Assembly: GCF_023715885.1 (NCBI RefSeq)
Contig: NZ_JAMBOY010000009.1
Span: 1 to 38,134, forward strand
DNA length: 38,134 nt
Reading direction: 5' to 3'
Source: Microbacterium hydrocarbonoxydans
GTDB lineage: Bacteria > Actinomycetota > Actinomycetes > Actinomycetales > Microbacteriaceae
Of this stretch, positions 1 through 7,578 are shown piece by piece. The first letter of the stretch is position 1. The number at the start of each line of letters is the position of its first letter. The notes below the pieces were generated by a model. It did not search any database. It saw only the letters and a program-made list of their open reading frames with translations, and had not been told where the DNA came from. A program made the position numbers and the translations under genes.

Positions 1-70
1 GGCGGGGGCGGGCGGGCCGGGTGCGGGCGGGCCGGGGGCGAATGGCTGGCCGGATCCCGGATGGCTGATC

Positions 71-84
71 GGATGCCGGCATCC
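71..84. repeat. 14-bp perfect palindrome upstream of the LacI-type gene
   Basis: The sequence GGATGCCGGCATCC is a perfect palindrome about 73 bases before the regulator start. It could be an autoregulatory LacI-type operator, since such operators are palindromes, but the word GGATGC is so common in this window that chance plus the word bias is an equally good explanation. The first 60 bases are GC-only low-complexity sequence with no gene that I can support. Confidence 0.35.
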
Positions 85-144
85 GGCCCGTCATGCGCGG
101 AAACACCAGCCGGATGGGCCGAACGCCGCGGCCACCCCGACCAC

Positions 145-150
145 TAGGCT
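145..150 (+). promoter_or_regulatory. -10 box for leaderless start of the LacI-type gene
   Basis: TAGGCT lies exactly 6 bases before the ATG at 157 and there is no Shine-Dalgarno sequence between them. That is the arrangement of leaderless actinobacterial transcripts, where transcription begins on the start codon. Confidence 0.5.
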
Positions 151-156
151 CGGGGC

Positions 157-1215
157 ATGACCCTGCCGGAAAGCCCTTCCCGCGTGCGCCAGCCGCGCAC
201 GTCGCGAGGCGCCGCGCCGACTTTGCACGACGTGGCGCGGGAGGCCGGGGTCTCGCTCGCCACGGCGTCCCGCGTGCTCAACGGCTCGGAGCGGAAGGTC
301 GCCGAGTCGTTCCGCGAGCGCGTCGAGCAGGCGGCCACCGCCCTCGGTTACACCGCGAACCTCTCGGCGCAGGCGACCGCCCGAGGGACGTCGCCGGTCA
401 TCGCGCTGCTCGTGGCCGACATCGCCGACCCGTACTTCGGCCTCATCGCCGCCGGCGTCGCCCGCGGAGCCGACGAGCACGGCCTCGTCGTCACGATCTC
501 GGTGACCGAGCGCGACCCGGCGCGGGAGGCGCGGATCGTCCGCGCGCTGCGCGGCCAGAGGCCCCAGGGTCTCATCATCGCGGCCTCGCGATCGACCGGG
601 GAGGACTTCTCGGCGACCGAGGCCGAACTCGACGGGTTCGGCCGATTCGGCAGCCGGGTCGTGACGTTCGGGGCTCGCGTCGGTGACAACCGCCTCGTCG
701 AGATCGACAACCGCTCCGGAGCGGAGGACCTGGGTCGCCGCATGGGCGAGCTCGGCTACCGCTCGGCGATCGTCGTCGGCGCAGCACCCGGCGTGCTCAC
801 GTCGGACGAGCGCGTCGCCGGGTTCACGAGCGGCTTCGAGGGGATGGGTGGCACGGTCGACCGTGTGCTCCGCGGCGACTTCCGCCGCGAATCCGGAGCC
901 GAGGCGATGGCAGCCGCGCTCGCCGACGGCGTCGAGCCCGGCACCCTCGTCTTCGGCATGAGCGACGTCATCGCGATCGGGGCGATGTCGGCGATCCGCG
1001 CGGCGGGGCGCCACGTGGGGGCGGACATCGCGGTGTGCGGCTTCGACGACGTGCCGTCGGCGACGGACGTGTCGCCCGCGCTCACCACGGTGCGGGTGCC
1101 GCTGAGCGAGGTGGGCTACCAGGCGTTCCGCGCGACGGTCGACGAGGACTGGCGCCAGACGCCCCTGCCCCTCGAGGTCGTCGAGCGATCGAGCACGCCG
1201 GGGGTGGCCGCATGA
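157..1215 (+). CDS. LacI-family transcriptional regulator
   Basis: This is a DNA-binding repressor or activator of the LacI/GalR family, 352 aa, the usual length. The N-terminal helix-turn-helix is clear (about residues 24-50, PTLHDVAREAGVSLATASRV), followed by the hinge helix region and a periplasmic-binding-protein-like sensor domain, with VIALLVADIADPYFGLIAAG opening the first lobe and VCGFDDVPSATDVSPALTTV near the end. The ATG at 157 is preferred because it leaves a normal short tail before the HTH and sits 6 bases after a -10 box. Its stop overlaps the glycerate kinase start (ATGA), so the two are co-transcribed, and the regulator probably responds to a sugar acid or a related metabolite. 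The effector cannot be read from sequence. Confidence 0.93.
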   Translation: MTLPESPSRVRQPRTSRGAAPTLHDVAREAGVSLATASRVLNGSERKVAESFRERVEQAATALGYTANLSAQATARGTSPVIALLVADIADPYFGLIAAGVARGADEHGLVVTISVTERDPAREARIVRALRGQRPQGLIIAASRSTGEDFSATEAELDGFGRFGSRVVTFGARVGDNRLVEIDNRSGAEDLGRRMGELGYRSAIVVGAAPGVLTSDERVAGFTSGFEGMGGTVDRVLRGDFRRESGAEAMAAALADGVEPGTLVFGMSDVIAIGAMSAIRAAGRHVGADIAVCGFDDVPSATDVSPALTTVRVPLSEVGYQAFRATVDEDWRQTPLPLEVVERSSTPGVAA

Positions 1216-2312
1216 CCCGCGTGGTGCTGGCGCCCGACAGCTTCAAGGGCACGATCACCGCGGCGGATGCGGCCGCCGCGCTCGCCGACGGATGGGCGAC
1301 CGTCGAGCCGGATGCCGAGTTCGTGCACCGGCCCATGGCCGATGGCGGCGAGGGGACGGTGGCCGCCTTCGCCGCGGCGATCCCGGGCGCTCGGCGCATG
1401 CCCGTCACGGTCGACGGCCCCGCAGGGGCGCCGGTCGACACCGCGTGGCTGCTGCTCCCGCCCGAGGACGGCGCGCCGCGCGGCACCGCCGTCGTCGATC
1501 TCGCGTCGACCTCCGGCATCGAGCTGCTCGACGAGCTGCGTCCGTGGGATGCCGACACGAGCGGGTTCGGCCAGGCGATCGCCGCGGCGCTCGACCACGG
1601 CGTCTCGCGCGTCGTCGTCGGCATCGGTTCGAGCGCCTCCACGGACGGCGGGATCGGGATGCTGAGCGCACTCGGTGCGCGGTTCCTCGACGCCGCGGGG
1701 GCTTCGATGGTGCGGGGTGCGCGCGGGCTCCTCGACCTCGCGTCGGTCGACCTCGGCGCACTGCGTGCGGCCCCCGAGGTGCGCGTGCTCACGGATGTGA
1801 CCAACCCGCTCGTCGGCCCCCGTGGTGCGGCGGTGGTGTTCGGCCCGCAGAAGGGGTTGGATCCCGCAGGCATCGAATCGGTGGATGCCGCGCTCGCGCG
1901 CCTCGCGGACCTGCTCGGCCTCGACCCGTCGCTGCCGGGCAGTGGAGCAGCCGGCGGAACCGGCGCCGCGCTCGTTTCCTGGGGCGCCGTTCTCGCGCCG
2001 GGAGCCGCCGAGGTCGCCGAGCTGGTCGGACTCGAATCGGCGATCCGCGGCGCAGACGTGGTCGTCACGGGGGAGGGGTCGTACGACGGGCAGTCCGGCG
2101 ACGGCAAGGTGCCGTCGTTCATCGCCGGCCTCGCCGCAACGGCGGGCGCCACGCCGATGCTCGCGGCCGGACGCATCTCCGACGACTCCGACACATCGCT
2201 GTTCACGGCGTCCGCCTCGCTCACCGAGCTCGCCGGGTCATCCGCTGCCGCGCTCGCCGACCCCGCGCGCTGGCTGCGCGAGGCCGGCGCGGCGCTCGCC
2301 CGCTCGCGCTGA
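1212..2312 (+). CDS. glycerate kinase (GlxK/GarK family)
   Basis: It phosphorylates D-glycerate with ATP to 2- or 3-phosphoglycerate, feeding glyoxylate, glycerate or sugar-acid catabolism into lower glycolysis; cytoplasmic. The 366-aa product has the family landmarks: APDSFKGTITAADAAAAL at the N-terminus, MADGGEGT near residue 40, GIGSSASTDGGIGMLSALGA mid-protein, TDVTNPLVGPRGAAVVFGPQ, and TGEGSYDGQSGDGK near the C-terminus. The length is close to the usual 370-380 aa. The ATG at 1212 overlaps the regulator stop by four bases, which indicates translational coupling. No neighbouring gene for glyoxylate carboligase or tartronate semialdehyde reductase is present, so the pathway is not defined here. 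A copy of the palindromic repeat family follows the stop. Confidence 0.93.
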   Translation: MTRVVLAPDSFKGTITAADAAAALADGWATVEPDAEFVHRPMADGGEGTVAAFAAAIPGARRMPVTVDGPAGAPVDTAWLLLPPEDGAPRGTAVVDLASTSGIELLDELRPWDADTSGFGQAIAAALDHGVSRVVVGIGSSASTDGGIGMLSALGARFLDAAGASMVRGARGLLDLASVDLGALRAAPEVRVLTDVTNPLVGPRGAAVVFGPQKGLDPAGIESVDAALARLADLLGLDPSLPGSGAAGGTGAALVSWGAVLAPGAAEVAELVGLESAIRGADVVVTGEGSYDGQSGDGKVPSFIAGLAATAGATPMLAAGRISDDSDTSLFTASASLTELAGSSAAALADPARWLREAGAALARSR

Positions 2313-2330
2313 GCGGCGTCGTCGATCGCC

Positions 2331-2399
2331 GCGTTTCGTCTCGTCGTTGAGCGAGCGGACCCTCCCGGGTCGTTGAGCGAGCGGAGCGAGACCAAACGC
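2331..2399. repeat. palindromic repeat family, copy A (double unit)
   Basis: Two tandem units of TCGTTGAGCGAGCGGA are separated by CCCTCCCGGG, flanked on the left by GCGTTTCGTCTCG and on the right by GCGAGACCAAACGC. The ends are therefore near inverted copies of each other. Related copies are at 4531, 34477 (inside cydD) and 36817. It follows the glycerate kinase gene and may help end or stabilise that transcript. Confidence 0.75.
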
Positions 2400-2414
2400 G
2401 GTGGCGACCGCGGT

Positions 2415-2441
2415 TGTCCTCTGGGCATGACGACCGCCGTC
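2415..2441 (+). promoter_or_regulatory. ECF-type promoter of the first DGPF gene
   Basis: TGTCCT (2415-2420), a 17-base spacer, then CGTC (2438-2441, reading on as CGTCGT). The same arrangement with the same spacing stands before the second DGPF gene at 2821. TGTC and CG(A/T)C cores are typical of ECF sigma promoters, so this is the likely target of the sigma factor encoded at 3221. Confidence 0.55.
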
Positions 2442-2472
2442 GTGTAGTCAGGAATCAACCGAAAGGGATGCC

Positions 2473-2811
2473 ATGCGCTACATGATCACGATCTTCACCG
2501 ACGACGACGCGCGCCGACAGTGGGAGGAGGATCGGTCGGTGTTCGACGACGTGCACCGCCGCCTCTTCGAGGAACTGCGGAAGTCCGGCGAGTTGGTCGA
2601 CGGCAACGAGCTCGATCCTGACGACGCCACGGTCATCGGTGTGCGCCGCGGCGAGAAGGTGACGACCCGCGGGCCGTTCACCGAGGGCGTCGAAGTCATC
2701 GGCGGGTATTACATCGTCGATGTCGCGAGCCGGGACCGCGCCGTGGAGATCGCGGCGGGTCTTGCCGAGACGCGCTTCTCTCCGGTCGAGGTGCGTCGAC
2801 TCAAGCACTGA
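2473..2811 (+). CDS. YCII-related (DGPF-type) small protein, first copy
   Basis: A 112-aa cytoplasmic protein of the YCII/DGPF superfamily, a small ferredoxin-like-fold family found beside ECF42-type sigma factors. It starts MRYMITIFTDDDARRQ and carries TRGPFTEGVEVIGGYYIVDV at about residues 59-78. The name-giving DGPF motif is altered here to RGPF, while the second copy keeps DGPF. The biochemical role of the family is not established. The ribosome-binding site GAAAGGG precedes the ATG, which supports the start. It is the first gene of a three-gene cluster ending in the sigma factor, and the ECF-like promoter upstream suggests positive autoregulation. Confidence 0.88.
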   Translation: MRYMITIFTDDDARRQWEEDRSVFDDVHRRLFEELRKSGELVDGNELDPDDATVIGVRRGEKVTTRGPFTEGVEVIGGYYIVDVASRDRAVEIAAGLAETRFSPVEVRRLKH

Positions 2812-2820
2812 TGCGGGCGG

Positions 2821-2847
2821 TGTCCTCCCCAGCGCCGCCGACACGTC
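2821..2847 (+). promoter_or_regulatory. ECF-type promoter of the second DGPF gene
   Basis: TGTCCT (2821-2826), 17 bases, then CGTC (2844-2847, reading on as CGTCGTC). It matches the promoter at 2415 in both elements and spacing, although the intervening bases differ. The second DGPF gene and the sigma gene can therefore be transcribed independently of the first DGPF gene. Confidence 0.55.
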
Positions 2848-2883
2848 GTCTTCACGAGAATCCATCCCACGAAGGAGAGAATC

Positions 2884-3216
2884 ATGGAGTACCTGCTTTT
2901 CATCGTCAACGATCCGGCCGCCCCGCCGTACGTTCCCGAAGAGGACGACATCGAGGACTGGGCCGCCGACCTCGAACGTCGCAACGCGAACCGCGTCGGG
3001 AATCGGCTGCGGCCGCCCTCTGATGCGACAACCGTCACGGTCCGCGACGGCCGAACGATTCTCACCGACGGCCCGTTCACCGAGACGAAGGAGTGGATCG
3101 CGGGGTTCGACCTGATCGACGTCGCCGACCTCGATGAGGCCATCGAGATCGCGTCCCGGCACCCGATGGCGCGGTTCGGGCGCGTCGAGGTGCGGCCCGT
3201 GTGGCCGATGGAGTGA
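2884..3216 (+). CDS. YCII-related (DGPF-type) small protein, second copy
   Basis: A 110-aa relative of the preceding protein, with the intact motif TDGPFTETKEWIAGFDLIDV near residues 61-80 and a shared ending pattern (ARFGRVEVRPV here, TRFSPVEVRRL in the first copy). Family function is unknown. A strong ribosome-binding site (GAAGGAG) precedes the ATG. The stop is only four bases before the sigma factor start, so the two are almost certainly co-transcribed and probably translationally coupled. Sequence divergence between the copies is large, so this is an old duplication or separate recruitment and not a recent tandem copy. Confidence 0.92.
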   Translation: MEYLLFIVNDPAAPPYVPEEDDIEDWAADLERRNANRVGNRLRPPSDATTVTVRDGRTILTDGPFTETKEWIAGFDLIDVADLDEAIEIASRHPMARFGRVEVRPVWPME

Positions 3217-3220
3217 GCGC

Positions 3221-4537
3221 ATGATCGACGAGGGGGCGGCCGTCGACGCCGGCAGGGTGCTCGCCGAGACGGTCGCCGCCGAGCGTCTGCGCATCGTCGC
3301 CACGCTCATCGCGCGCACCGGAGACTGGGAGCTCGCGGAGGATGCGGTGCAGGATGCCGTGGCGCGGGCGCTCACAGCCTGGCCCCGCACCGGCATCCCC
3401 CGCAACCCGGGAGCGTGGCTCACCACTGCTGCGCGGAACGCGGCGATAGACGTGCTCCGGCGGGCGAACACCGAGCGCTCCACCATGCAGAGGGCGGCGG
3501 TGGAGGCGCTGATCGACGTCGAACACGCACGCTCTGCGGCCGTCGGAGCCGTGCCGGATCAGTCGGCTGCGGTTCTCGACGACGACCGGCTGAGGCTGAT
3601 CTTCACCTGCTGCCACCCGGCCCTCTCGATGGAGGCCCGAGTGGCGCTCACGCTGCGCACAGTCGTCGGTCTCGAGGTCGATGAGGTGGCTCGCGCGTTC
3701 CTGGTCTCGACGTCCACGATGCAGAAGCGGCTCGTTCGCGCGCGGGCGAAGATCCGCGACGCGGCTATCCCATATCGGGTGCCGAGCGCCGAGCAGCTGC
3801 CGGCACGCACGGATGCGGTGCTCGCGGTCCTCTACGCGCTGTTCACAGAGGGGTATTCGGGTAGTCGTGAACTCGTGCGGGTTCCGCTCGCCGACGAGGC
3901 CATCCGTCTCACGCGACTGCTCGACGCGCTCATGATCGACGCGCCGCAGCTCCCTGAAGTGCGCGGGCTGCTCGCGCTCATGCTGTTCCAGCACTCACGT
4001 GCAGCCGCACGACTCGATGCCGACGGCGACCTCGTCCTCCTCGCCGACCAAGACCGCACCCGCTGGGATGCACGCATGATCGGTCACGGCGTCCACGCGC
4101 TCGCCGCAGCGGAGTCGGCCCGCCTCCGGTTCGACGGCGTCGCCGGGCCCTATCGGCTGCAGGCGGAGATCGCGATGCTGCACGCCACCTCCCCGTCGGC
4201 CGACGCGACGGACTTCGCGCGCATCGCCGAGCTCTACGGAAGACTCGCTCGGGTAGCGCCGTCGCCGGTCGTCGAACTGAATCGCGCGATCGCCGTGAGC
4301 TTCGCGGAGGGCCCGGACGCCGGCCTCGCCGTCGTGGACGCCATCGACGGCGGTGCGCTCGACGGGTATCACCTGCTGCACGCGACGATCGCAGACCTGC
4401 AGCGTCGTGCCGGACGGGATGCCGAGGCGCTCGGGCAGTACCAGCGTGCGGTCGAGCTCGCACCGACCGAAGCGGAGCGGCGGTTCCTGCGGCGGCGCAT
4501 CGTCGAGGTCGGGGGAAGCCCCTCATCCCCTCGTTGA
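3221..4537 (+). CDS. ECF42-type RNA polymerase sigma factor with TPR-like C-terminal domain
   Basis: This alternative sigma factor redirects RNA polymerase to a small regulon. The 438-aa protein is about twice the size of a simple ECF factor. Region 2 (about residues 15-80) contains DWELAEDAVQDAVARALTAW and GAWLTTAARNAAIDVLRRA; region 4 (about 120-185) contains LIFTCCHPALSMEARVALTL and VSTSTMQKRLVRARAKIRDA. The C-terminal half has the family hallmark YALFTEGYSGS and a helical repeat region (ELNRAIAVSFAEGPDAGLAV, YQRAVELAPTEAERRFLRRR). Long C-terminal extension plus adjacent DGPF genes are the defining traits of the ECF42 group. No anti-sigma factor gene is adjacent, and in this group the extension itself is thought to take part in control. 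Its stop codon lies inside a palindromic repeat copy, so the repeat supplies the last codons. Confidence 0.93.
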   Translation: MIDEGAAVDAGRVLAETVAAERLRIVATLIARTGDWELAEDAVQDAVARALTAWPRTGIPRNPGAWLTTAARNAAIDVLRRANTERSTMQRAAVEALIDVEHARSAAVGAVPDQSAAVLDDDRLRLIFTCCHPALSMEARVALTLRTVVGLEVDEVARAFLVSTSTMQKRLVRARAKIRDAAIPYRVPSAEQLPARTDAVLAVLYALFTEGYSGSRELVRVPLADEAIRLTRLLDALMIDAPQLPEVRGLLALMLFQHSRAAARLDADGDLVLLADQDRTRWDARMIGHGVHALAAAESARLRFDGVAGPYRLQAEIAMLHATSPSADATDFARIAELYGRLARVAPSPVVELNRAIAVSFAEGPDAGLAVVDAIDGGALDGYHLLHATIADLQRRAGRDAEALGQYQRAVELAPTEAERRFLRRRIVEVGGSPSSPR

Positions 4538-4556
4538 GCGAGCGGAGCGGACGAAA
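4531..4556. repeat. palindromic repeat family, copy B (half unit)
   Basis: TCGTTGAGCGAGCGGAGCGG followed by ACGAAA is one arm of the repeat family. It lies between the convergent sigma factor and phosphoglucomutase genes, and the TGA inside GTTGAGC is the sigma factor stop codon. Confidence 0.7.
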
Positions 4557-4566
4557 CTCCCCGGAC

Positions 4567-6210
4567 TCAGCCCTCCAGCGCGGCGGAGACGACGGCCCGC
4601 GCCTCCTCCTGCACCTCGGCGAGGTGTGCGGGGCCGCGCAGGCTCTCCGCGTACAGCTTGTAGACGTCCTCCGTGCCCGACGGACGGGCTGCGAACCAGG
4701 CGTGCTCGGTCTGCACCTTGAGTCCGCCGATCGCGGCGCCGTTGCCTGGCGCGTGCGAAAGCTTCGCGGTGATCTCCTCGCCCGCGAGGGTCGTGGCGGC
4801 GACGGCATCCGGCGCGAGTTTGCCGAGCGTCGCCTTCTGCTCGGGGGTGGCCGGGGCGTCGACGCGCTGGTAGGCCGACGAGCCGAACGCCTCCTCGAGC
4901 TCGCGGTACCGCTCCGAGGGGGTCTTGCCGGTGACGGCGATGATCTCCGCCGCGAGCAGGCACAGCAGGATGCCGTCTTTATCGGTCGACCAGACGCTGC
5001 CGTCCTTGCGGAGGAACGACGCACCGGCCGACTCCTCGCCGCCGAACGCGACGGTGCCGTCGAGCAGGCCGGGGACGAACCACTTGAAGCCCACCGGCAC
5101 CTCGAGCAGACGGCGGCCCAGGGACTCCGCGACGCGGTCGATGATCATCGACGACACGAGCGTCTTGCCGACCGCGGCGTCGCGCGGCCACTCGGCGCGG
5201 TGCGAGAACAGGTAGTCGATCGCGACCGCGAGGTAGTGGTTGGGGTTCATGAGCCCGGCGTCGGGGGTGACGATGCCGTGACGGTCGGCATCCGCGTCGT
5301 TCCCCGTGAGCACGTCGAAGTCGCCCTTCTTGGCGACGAGGGAGGCCATGGCCGACGGCGACGACGGATCCATGCGGATCTTCTCGTCCCAGTCGAGAGT
5401 CATGAAGCGCCAGGTCGGGTCGACCTCCGGATTCACGACGGTGAGGTCGAGGTCGTGGACTTCCTTGATGAGCGCCCAGTAGTCGACCGATGCGCCGCCG
5501 AGAGGGTCGGCGCCGATCCGCACACCAGCCCGGCGGATGGCGTCGACGTCGATGATCGACGCGAGGTCGCGCACATAGGCGTCGCGGAAGTCGTAGCTCG
5601 GCAGGGCGTCCCAGTCGATGTCGGCGAAGCGCTCGCGCTTGACGCCCTCGAGGCCGCTCGCGATCAGCTCGTTCGCGCGGTCGGCGATCCATCCGGTCGC
5701 GTCCGTGTCGGCGGGGCCGCCGTGCGGCGGGTTGTACTTGAAGCCGCCGTCGCGCGGCGGGTTGTGCGAGGGGGTGACGACGATGCCGTCGGCGCGACCT
5801 GCGGCATCCGGTGCGAGGTCGCGGTTGAAGGTGAGGATCGCGTGGCTCAGCGCGGGCGTCGGCACCCAGGAGTCGCGCGCATCGACCCGCACGTCGACGC
5901 CGTTCGCGACGAGGACCTCGATCGCGCTGCGCTCGGCCGGCAGCGAGAGCGCGTGCGTGTCTCGGCCGAGGAAGAGGGGACCGGTGATGCCCTGCGCGGC
6001 GCGGTAGTCGACGATCGCCTGCGTGGTGGCGAGGATGTGATTCTCATTGAAGCTGTTCGAGAGCGAGGAGCCGCGGTGTCCGCTCGTGCCGAAGACGACC
6101 CGCTCGGCCGCGACGTCCGGATTCGGCCTCCGGTCGTAGTAGGCCGCGATCAGCTCGTCGACGTCGATCAGGTCAGTGTCCTCCGCGGGGAGGCCGGCAC
6201 GGCTCGTCAT
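4567..6210 (-). CDS. pgm: phosphoglucomutase, alpha-D-glucose-phosphate-specific
   Basis: It interconverts glucose-1-phosphate and glucose-6-phosphate, linking glycolysis with glycogen, trehalose and nucleotide-sugar synthesis; cytoplasmic. The 547-aa product matches the E. coli Pgm type in length. Landmarks are FGTSGHRGSSLSNSFNENHI near residue 40, the phosphoserine loop VTPSHNPPRDGG (Ser about 148), the metal-binding loop NDADADRHG, the sugar-binding GGEESAG, and the C-terminal phosphate-binding ARPSGTEDVYKLY. The start at 6210 gives MTSRAGLPAEDTDL and stands 6 bases after CAGACT on the reverse strand, so it may be leaderless; an upstream in-frame ATG at 6237 is less likely. It stands alone and converges on the sigma factor operon. 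Confidence 0.96.
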   Translation of the reverse strand: MTSRAGLPAEDTDLIDVDELIAAYYDRRPNPDVAAERVVFGTSGHRGSSLSNSFNENHILATTQAIVDYRAAQGITGPLFLGRDTHALSLPAERSAIEVLVANGVDVRVDARDSWVPTPALSHAILTFNRDLAPDAAGRADGIVVTPSHNPPRDGGFKYNPPHGGPADTDATGWIADRANELIASGLEGVKRERFADIDWDALPSYDFRDAYVRDLASIIDVDAIRRAGVRIGADPLGGASVDYWALIKEVHDLDLTVVNPEVDPTWRFMTLDWDEKIRMDPSSPSAMASLVAKKGDFDVLTGNDADADRHGIVTPDAGLMNPNHYLAVAIDYLFSHRAEWPRDAAVGKTLVSSMIIDRVAESLGRRLLEVPVGFKWFVPGLLDGTVAFGGEESAGASFLRKDGSVWSTDKDGILLCLLAAEIIAVTGKTPSERYRELEEAFGSSAYQRVDAPATPEQKATLGKLAPDAVAATTLAGEEITAKLSHAPGNGAAIGGLKVQTEHAWFAARPSGTEDVYKLYAESLRGPAHLAEVQEEARAVVSAALEG

Positions 6211-6317
6211 GCAGACAGTCTGCCCCCATCTCGGCATCCGCGCATCTCGATGTCCGGTCCTTGACAGCGGGCTATCCGGGAGTCTCGAGATCCCGCGCTT
6301 GCTCTAAGGTGAAACGC

Positions 6318-7259
6318 GTGACTGAACGCCGCACCTACAGCTATCTGGGTCCCGCCGGAACGTTCACGGAGGCGGCGCTCGACCAGGTCGCCGAGGCGCG
6401 AGGTCAGGACTGGCGTGCCGTGCACAACGTCGGCGAGGCGCTCGCCGACGTGCTCGAGAGGCGCAGCTACGCGGCGATGATCGCGATCGAGAACTCGATC
6501 GAGGGTGGCGTCTCCACGACGCAGGATGCCCTGGCGACCCTGCCCGGACTCCGCATCATCGGCGAGTACCTCGTGCCGGTGAACTTCGTGCTCGTGGCGC
6601 CGCGCGGCACGACGCTCGCCGACGTGCAGGTGATCGCCGCGCATCCGGTCGCCTACGCGCAGTGCCATGGCTGGCTCGGCGCGAACGTGCCGTCGCACTC
6701 GCACGTACCCGCGGCGAGCAACGTCGCCTCGGCGATCGGCGTACTCGACGGATCGCTCCCCGCGCAGGCGGCGATCGCCGCCCCCGGCATCGTGAAGCAC
6801 CTCGACGTCGATGTGCTGGCTGATGGCATCGGCGACAACGCGCAGGCCGTCACCCGGTTCGTGCTCGTCACGCGGACGACCACCGCTCCCGCGCCCACCG
6901 GCGCCGACAAGACCTCGCTCATCGTGGAGTTGCCGCACGACCACCCGGGTTCGCTGCTCGAGATGCTGGAGCAGTTCTCGACCCGCGGCATCAATCTGTC
7001 TCTCATCGAATCGCGGCCGATCGGCGACGAGCTGGGACGCTACCGATTCGTCATCGACGCCGACGGGCACATCTCGCACGAGCGCATGGCCGACGCGTTG
7101 CTCGGCATCCGCCGGTTCAGCCCGCGCGTCGTGTTCCTCGGCTCGTACCCGCGAGCCGACCGCCAGATCGTGCAGTACCCCGACCGCTACGCCGACGACG
7201 TGTTCGTCGAGGCGCGAGACTGGCTGCGCGGCATCCTCTCCGGCGAGCCCGAGGCGTAG
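6318..7259 (+). CDS. pheA: prephenate dehydratase
   Basis: It converts prephenate to phenylpyruvate in phenylalanine synthesis and is feedback-inhibited by phenylalanine through its ACT domain; cytoplasmic. The 313-aa protein opens with TYSYLGPAGTFTEAALDQVA, then ENSIEGGVSTTQDAL, the catalytic-region VTRFVLVTR, and a C-terminal ACT domain with LPHDHPGSLLEMLEQFSTRG and the ligand-motif ESRP. There is no chorismate mutase domain, as usual in actinobacteria. The GTG at 6318 is chosen because homologous sequence begins there and TAAGGT stands 7 bases upstream; the earlier ATG at 6261 adds an unconserved tail. It converges on the 68-aa gene that follows. Confidence 0.95.
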   Translation: MTERRTYSYLGPAGTFTEAALDQVAEARGQDWRAVHNVGEALADVLERRSYAAMIAIENSIEGGVSTTQDALATLPGLRIIGEYLVPVNFVLVAPRGTTLADVQVIAAHPVAYAQCHGWLGANVPSHSHVPAASNVASAIGVLDGSLPAQAAIAAPGIVKHLDVDVLADGIGDNAQAVTRFVLVTRTTTAPAPTGADKTSLIVELPHDHPGSLLEMLEQFSTRGINLSLIESRPIGDELGRYRFVIDADGHISHERMADALLGIRRFSPRVVFLGSYPRADRQIVQYPDRYADDVFVEARDWLRGILSGEPEA

Positions 7260-7287
7260 CCGGCGCTGGGTCCGCCACCCAGGCCGG
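7260..7287. terminator. bidirectional hairpin between pheA and the 68-aa gene
   Basis: CCGGC-(G)-CTGGGT pairs with ACCCAGGCCGG around the loop CCGCC, an 11-bp stem with one bulged G. It fills the 30-bp gap between two convergent genes. There is no strong T tract, so it is a weak or factor-assisted terminator at best. Confidence 0.45.
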
Positions 7288-7289
7288 GG

Positions 7290-7496
7290 TCAGTGCTCGA
7301 CGAACATCGGCCAGGCGCTGCCCGGCCGCATCTTCGAGTGCAGCGCCCCCTTCGCCGAGGCGAGGCTCGGGTAGGTGCCGGCCGCGGCATCCGAGCCCGC
7401 CATCACGACGGTGTATCCCTCGTCGTCGTGGCGGATGCTGCCGACCACCCCGTTGGTGCCGTAGGCCACCCACAGTGCCAGGGTCTTGGTGCTCAT
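7290..7496 (-). CDS. 68-aa protein of unknown function
   Basis: I do not recognise the family. The product (MSTKTLALWVAYGTNGVVGS at the start, RPGSAWPMFVEH at the end) is soluble, slightly basic in its C-terminal half, and patterned like a small beta-rich domain followed by one helix (YPSLASAKGALHSKM). The ATG at 7496 has AAGGGG about 8 bases upstream on the reverse strand, which favours it over the longer in-frame reading that starts at 7793 and overlaps the oxidoreductase gene. It may be transcribed on its own or with the upstream oxidoreductase gene, since only 82 bases separate them. No signal peptide or membrane segment. Confidence 0.65.
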   Translation of the reverse strand: MSTKTLALWVAYGTNGVVGSIRHDDEGYTVVMAGSDAAAGTYPSLASAKGALHSKMRPGSAWPMFVEH

Positions 7497-7578
7497 CGTC
7501 GAACCCCTTCCGTTGCCGCTGACGCTACGCCTCGGCGACGACGAAAACCAGCCCCCGGGGAACGGCGGATGCCGTGCG

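Noticed and set aside
1035..1211. Longer start for glycerate kinase
   Set aside because: The extra 59 residues are an out-of-frame reading of the LacI-type gene; homology begins at the ATG at 1212.
6261..6266. Perfect TTGACA -35 element upstream of pheA
   Set aside because: No acceptable -10 lies 16-18 bases downstream, and TAAGGT by the start is 38 bases away, so this is probably coincidence.
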